NCBI GenBank assembly: GCA_910587375.1
Contig: CAJULR010000012.1
Span: 1-21,581, forward strand
Source: Candidatus Gastranaerophilales bacterium
GTDB taxonomy: Bacteria > Cyanobacteriota > Vampirovibrionia > Gastranaerophilales > Gastranaerophilaceae
Direction: 5' to 3'
Length of the DNA: 21,581 nucleotides
In this document: positions 18,959 through 21,581 of the stretch, piece by piece
How the letters are laid out: every line of letters starts with the position of its first letter
How positions within the stretch are numbered: position 1 is the stretch's first letter
Program-made: the position numbers and the translations under genes
Notes under the pieces: generated by a model
What the model was told of the DNA's origin: nothing
The model's database searches: none
What the model saw: only the letters and a program-made list of their open reading frames with translations

Positions 18959-21581
18959 CTACATCGCCGTGCTCTTATACTCAATAATCACAACGCCGTT
19001 TCCTCCATAGCCTCCAAGGCCGCCCACCCCATCAACTACAGCACCGCCTCCTCCGCCTCCGCCAAAGACACCAATCTTCCCTTGGGCGCCACTTGCCGCT
19101 GCGTTACAATTACCTGCTGCACTCATATTTCCTCCACACCCTCCAAGAATTGGCCCTGCTATAGTGCCATCTCTTGATTTAATAAATGTAGCGTATGTAT
19201 TATCTATGTTTTGATATATGTAATCCATATATCCTCCAATGCCACCAGATAACTCCGACCCGGGGTGTCCATGAACAGGTGCCCCCTCATCAGAAGAATA
19301 GTTATTGTAATTATCAGGAAGCATTGTTATTCCTCCATGTTCATCTTTAACAAGTCCGCTTTCACCTTTCAACCCTCCACGGGCTATTGCATATGTTCCA
19401 AATTTAGTATCTCCGCCTTTGCCATCATATGTATGTCCGGATGAATCAACTCCTGTTTTGCCACCTGCTCCAACTGTTATTGGTATTTCAGTTCCTGCTT
19501 TAATGTTATAGATAGTTTTAGATATATATTCTCCAGCAGTTCCTCCCCCGCCATTAGAACCACCGTATTCTATGTATATATATCCGCTTGTTCCAGCTGC
19601 CCCTATTCCAAATGTATCTCCTGCAGTTTGTGCTCCTGCTCCGCCGCCTCCGCCTGCGCCGTAGCTATCAGATGATGGAGAAGTACCATTTTTAATAGAG
19701 TTTCCTCCTGTTCCCCCTGACACACTTTCTGCTTTCATATTTTGGATATTTCCTCCTGCTCCTCCAAACCCTTTATTCACAAGAGCAGAAGCAAGGTTAC
19801 CATTTCCTCCTCCATACCCCCCTGTAAATGTTTTATTCAACCAGTTGCCTAAACTGTTTGCAGTATTGTTTATCATAGTGAATACTCTCGTTGCAAGACG
19901 AGCACCACCAGAGGATTCAACATTAGCGTCAGATGAATACTGTCCTGCGTTACCGCCTAATGCAGTTGCAATGATTGTTCCTGTTGAAGAACCGCGTCTA
20001 ATATATGTAGCAGAACCATTGTATCCGTTCTTTCCTGCGGTTGCCTGATTTCCCCCTCCTGCTCCGACTTCGAAATACAAAGTTTCGCCGGGGGTTACAT
20101 CTATTTCACCTATAGTGATCTGAGCTGCACCGCCTCCGCCACCGCCGTTAGCAGGCATGTTGTAGGTGCATTTGAGGGCATTTTCACGTTTTTGAGAAGT
20201 GCCATAGCAGATTTTGATACGACCAGGTTTACCATTTACTCTGCTACTTCCAGCACTTCCATCACAATAACTACTACTGTTAAAAGCTGTTGTTGTACCA
20301 ATCTTGCCGGCTGTACTATTAGCTCCAGAGGCGCCACCATATCCGCCGCCACCACCTCTACCAGATGCATTACTACTACCAGAAGTACCGTTTGCACCAG
20401 TTATTCCGGCACCTATCCCAATTGTATTTGATAAATACGTGGCACCACTTCCACCAGCACCTAGACTTCCTTTTCCTCCTCCTCCACCGCCACCACCTGC
20501 TCCATATCCACCTCCACCACCTCCTCCGCCTCCACTCCAGCTGCTACTCCCATTTCCACCAGCTCCTCCTCCTCCGCCACCACCAATTTGAAAAATTATA
20601 TCATTTTCATCCGTCCCAGATGAAGTTGATATTGTAGTCGGGCCTCCTCCTCCACCGCCACCACCAGTATTGGCATTGCCTCCATACAATGCACCACCGC
20701 CACCGCCTCCGCCAAAAACACCTCCGCTTCCACCGCTTCCTGCTGAATAACTACTATATTTTCCACCACCTCCGCCTGAAGAAAGAGCTGTGCCAGTACC
20801 TTTAGAGCCAGATGTTGCTGCATAACTATTTGTACTTATTCCTCCGTTGCCACCCTTCCCACCATATGTTCCACCATCGGCTCCTATTCCAGCTTTGCCT
20901 GTTTCGCAAGAACTGTTGCTTGTAGAAACAGAACCCCAAAAAAATGCTCCGCCGCCGCCCGCTCCATATCCACCCTTTCCGCATGCCAAGCCATTGTCTC
21001 CACAACTATATCCACCATAGCCTCCACCTCCGCCAACTTTTACATAAATGGTAGAAGTAGGTGAAGTTACCGCAATATCCTTTATGTAACCACCGGAACC
21101 ACCACCACCATTTTCACCACTATTGCTTCCCCCTCCACCGCCTCCGCCGCCGCAGGCAGTGACTTTGAGTTCGGCACCTGCCGTTTCACCGGGAGTGTAT
21201 TCTGTTTTGTTATCAGAGGTTAAAGTCCATTTTGTAACACCACTTGATTTGCAGCTTTCATTTAACGCAGGAACCACCCAGCTTGCATTTGAGGGAATTG
21301 TTACAGTATGTGCTCCTTCGTCTTTTGTTATACAAGTTTCAGCTGCAGTTGCTGCAGGAATGTCTGCATACGCTGTTCCAACGCCCACACCTCCTGACGC
21401 GCCGCCACCGCCGCCACCAACCATGTAAACTCTAAGTCGGGTTACTCCATCAGGGACTTTCCAGGATTTTATTTCTTTTGGGTCTTTAAATTCTTGAACT
21501 CCATGAAAAGCGTCACCTCCTGCTCCTCCTCCGCCCATCATGGTAACTTTAACACTGTTAACATCATTAGGTACGTTAAAT
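18959..21581 (-). CDS. Large modular glycine-rich protein, 5'-truncated
   Basis: The frame continues past the ATG pair at 21536-21541 to the window edge without a stop, encoding FNVPNDVNSVKVT, so the true start lies beyond the contig. Glycine makes up roughly a third or more of the product by eye. It resembles the glycine-rich domains of phage tail fibres and bacterial adhesins, with units such as VPDGVTRLRVYMVGGGGGG, LYFEVGAGGGN...GNGSATYIRRG and IPITVGAGGKTG...GGDTKFGTYAIARGG. Three modules each close with a G-x-I-x-I-x-Y strand: GRIKICYG (near 20200-20225), GYIYIEYGG (near 19560-19590) and GVVIIEYKS at the C-terminus. About ten cysteines suggest disulfides and an extracytoplasmic location. 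No membrane anchor or sorting signal is visible in the part present. Function is unknown; surface adhesion or matrix is a guess. Confidence 0.8.
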   Translation of the reverse strand, partial: FNVPNDVNSVKVTMMGGGGAGGDAFHGVQEFKDPKEIKSWKVPDGVTRLRVYMVGGGGGGASGGVGVGTAYADIPAATAAETCITKDEGAHTVTIPSNASWVVPALNESCKSSGVTKWTLTSDNKTEYTPGETAGAELKVTACGGGGGGGGSNSGENGGGGSGGYIKDIAVTSPTSTIYVKVGGGGGYGGYSCGDNGLACGKGGYGAGGGGAFFWGSVSTSNSSCETGKAGIGADGGTYGGKGGNGGISTNSYAATSGSKGTGTALSSGGGGGKYSSYSAGSGGSGGVFGGGGGGGALYGGNANTGGGGGGGGPTTISTSSGTDENDIIFQIGGGGGGGAGGNGSSSWSGGGGGGGGGYGAGGGGGGGGKGSLGAGGSGATYLSNTIGIGAGITGANGTSGSSNASGRGGGGGYGGASGANSTAGKIGTTTAFNSSSYCDGSAGSSRVNGKPGRIKICYGTSQKRENALKCTYNMPANGGGGGGAAQITIGEIDVTPGETLYFEVGAGGGNQATAGKNGYNGSATYIRRGSSTGTIIATALGGNAGQYSSDANVESSGGARLATRVFTMINNTANSLGNWLNKTFTGGYGGGNGNLASALVNKGFGGAGGNIQNMKAESVSGGTGGNSIKNGTSPSSDSYGAGGGGGAGAQTAGDTFGIGAAGTSGYIYIEYGGSNGGGGTAGEYISKTIYNIKAGTEIPITVGAGGKTGVDSSGHTYDGKGGDTKFGTYAIARGGLKGESGLVKDEHGGITMLPDNYNNYSSDEGAPVHGHPGSELSGGIGGYMDYIYQNIDNTYATFIKSRDGTIAGPILGGCGGNMSAAGNCNAAASGAQGKIGVFGGGGGGGAVVDGVGGLGGYGGNGVVIIEYKSTAM

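Noticed and set aside
20304..20591. Proline-rich plus-strand frame with runs of PPPPPPP
   Set aside because: It is the antisense of polyglycine codons in the glycine-rich gene. It has no ribosome site, and the pattern is fully explained by that gene.
20400..21440. CRISPR-like or minisatellite appearance of repeated CCTCC/CCACC blocks
   Set aside because: The blocks have irregular spacing and no conserved repeat unit. They follow codon phase for glycine, so they are coding, not an array.

Overview
The window looks like a complete short contig from an AT-rich, Gram-negative-type bacterium. It has an Omp85/BamA outer-membrane assembly protein with three POTRA domains, a GyrA whose C-terminal box reads RATRGKGG as I recall it for cyanobacteria, and several lineage-restricted small proteins carrying an N-terminal ISFG/ITFAG tag. 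Together these suggest a non-photosynthetic cyanobacterial relative (Vampirovibrionia/Melainabacteria, probably gut Gastranaerophilales). That placement is inference from features and memory, not from a search. The first 31 bases are an Illumina sequencing adapter, so the left end is a contig end with library contamination. Both terminal genes are cut: bamA lacks its start, and the glycine-rich gene runs off the right edge with no stop in its frame.

Layout. 32-2227 (+): truncated bamA and a small membrane protein, ending at a bidirectional terminator. 2299-4878 (-): gyrA. 5034-5939 (+): a one-TM protein of unknown function. 6028-7104 (-): a calpain-like cysteine protease. 7285-8794 (+): UDP-GlcNAc 2-epimerase (wecB), then a small ISFG-tagged protein with GX3 repeats. 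8916-13952 (-): one long translation operon infA-rpmJ-rpsM-rpsK-rpsD-rpoA-rplQ-truA-rplM-rpsI; rpmJ is only 38 codons. 14307-15941 (+): a UbiA/MenA-family prenyltransferase and a secreted PEBP-like protein. 16109-16399 (+): a small Gln-rich protein. 16490-18346 (+): lepA with a duplicated 9-residue N-terminal tag. 18347-18958: a GTCATTGC-type dispersed repeat, a 58-codon minus-strand gene with a perfect Shine-Dalgarno, and a terminator. 18959-21581 (-): a large modular glycine-rich, probably surface or secreted protein.

How it fits together. Most of the window is core information processing (gyrase, the alpha operon, EF4) and envelope building (BamA, WecB), interspersed with accessory genes that probably act at the cell surface or outside the cell: the calpain-like protease, the tagged proteins, the PEBP protein and the glycine-rich protein. 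Three regulatory patterns stand out. wecB and lepA have near-identical TAYAATCAT promoters that place the predicted transcription start on the A of the ATG, suggesting leaderless mRNAs. The lepA promoter overlaps the terminator of the gene before it. The calpain-like gene and the Gln-rich gene share a 20-bp AT palindrome (19/20 identical) upstream.
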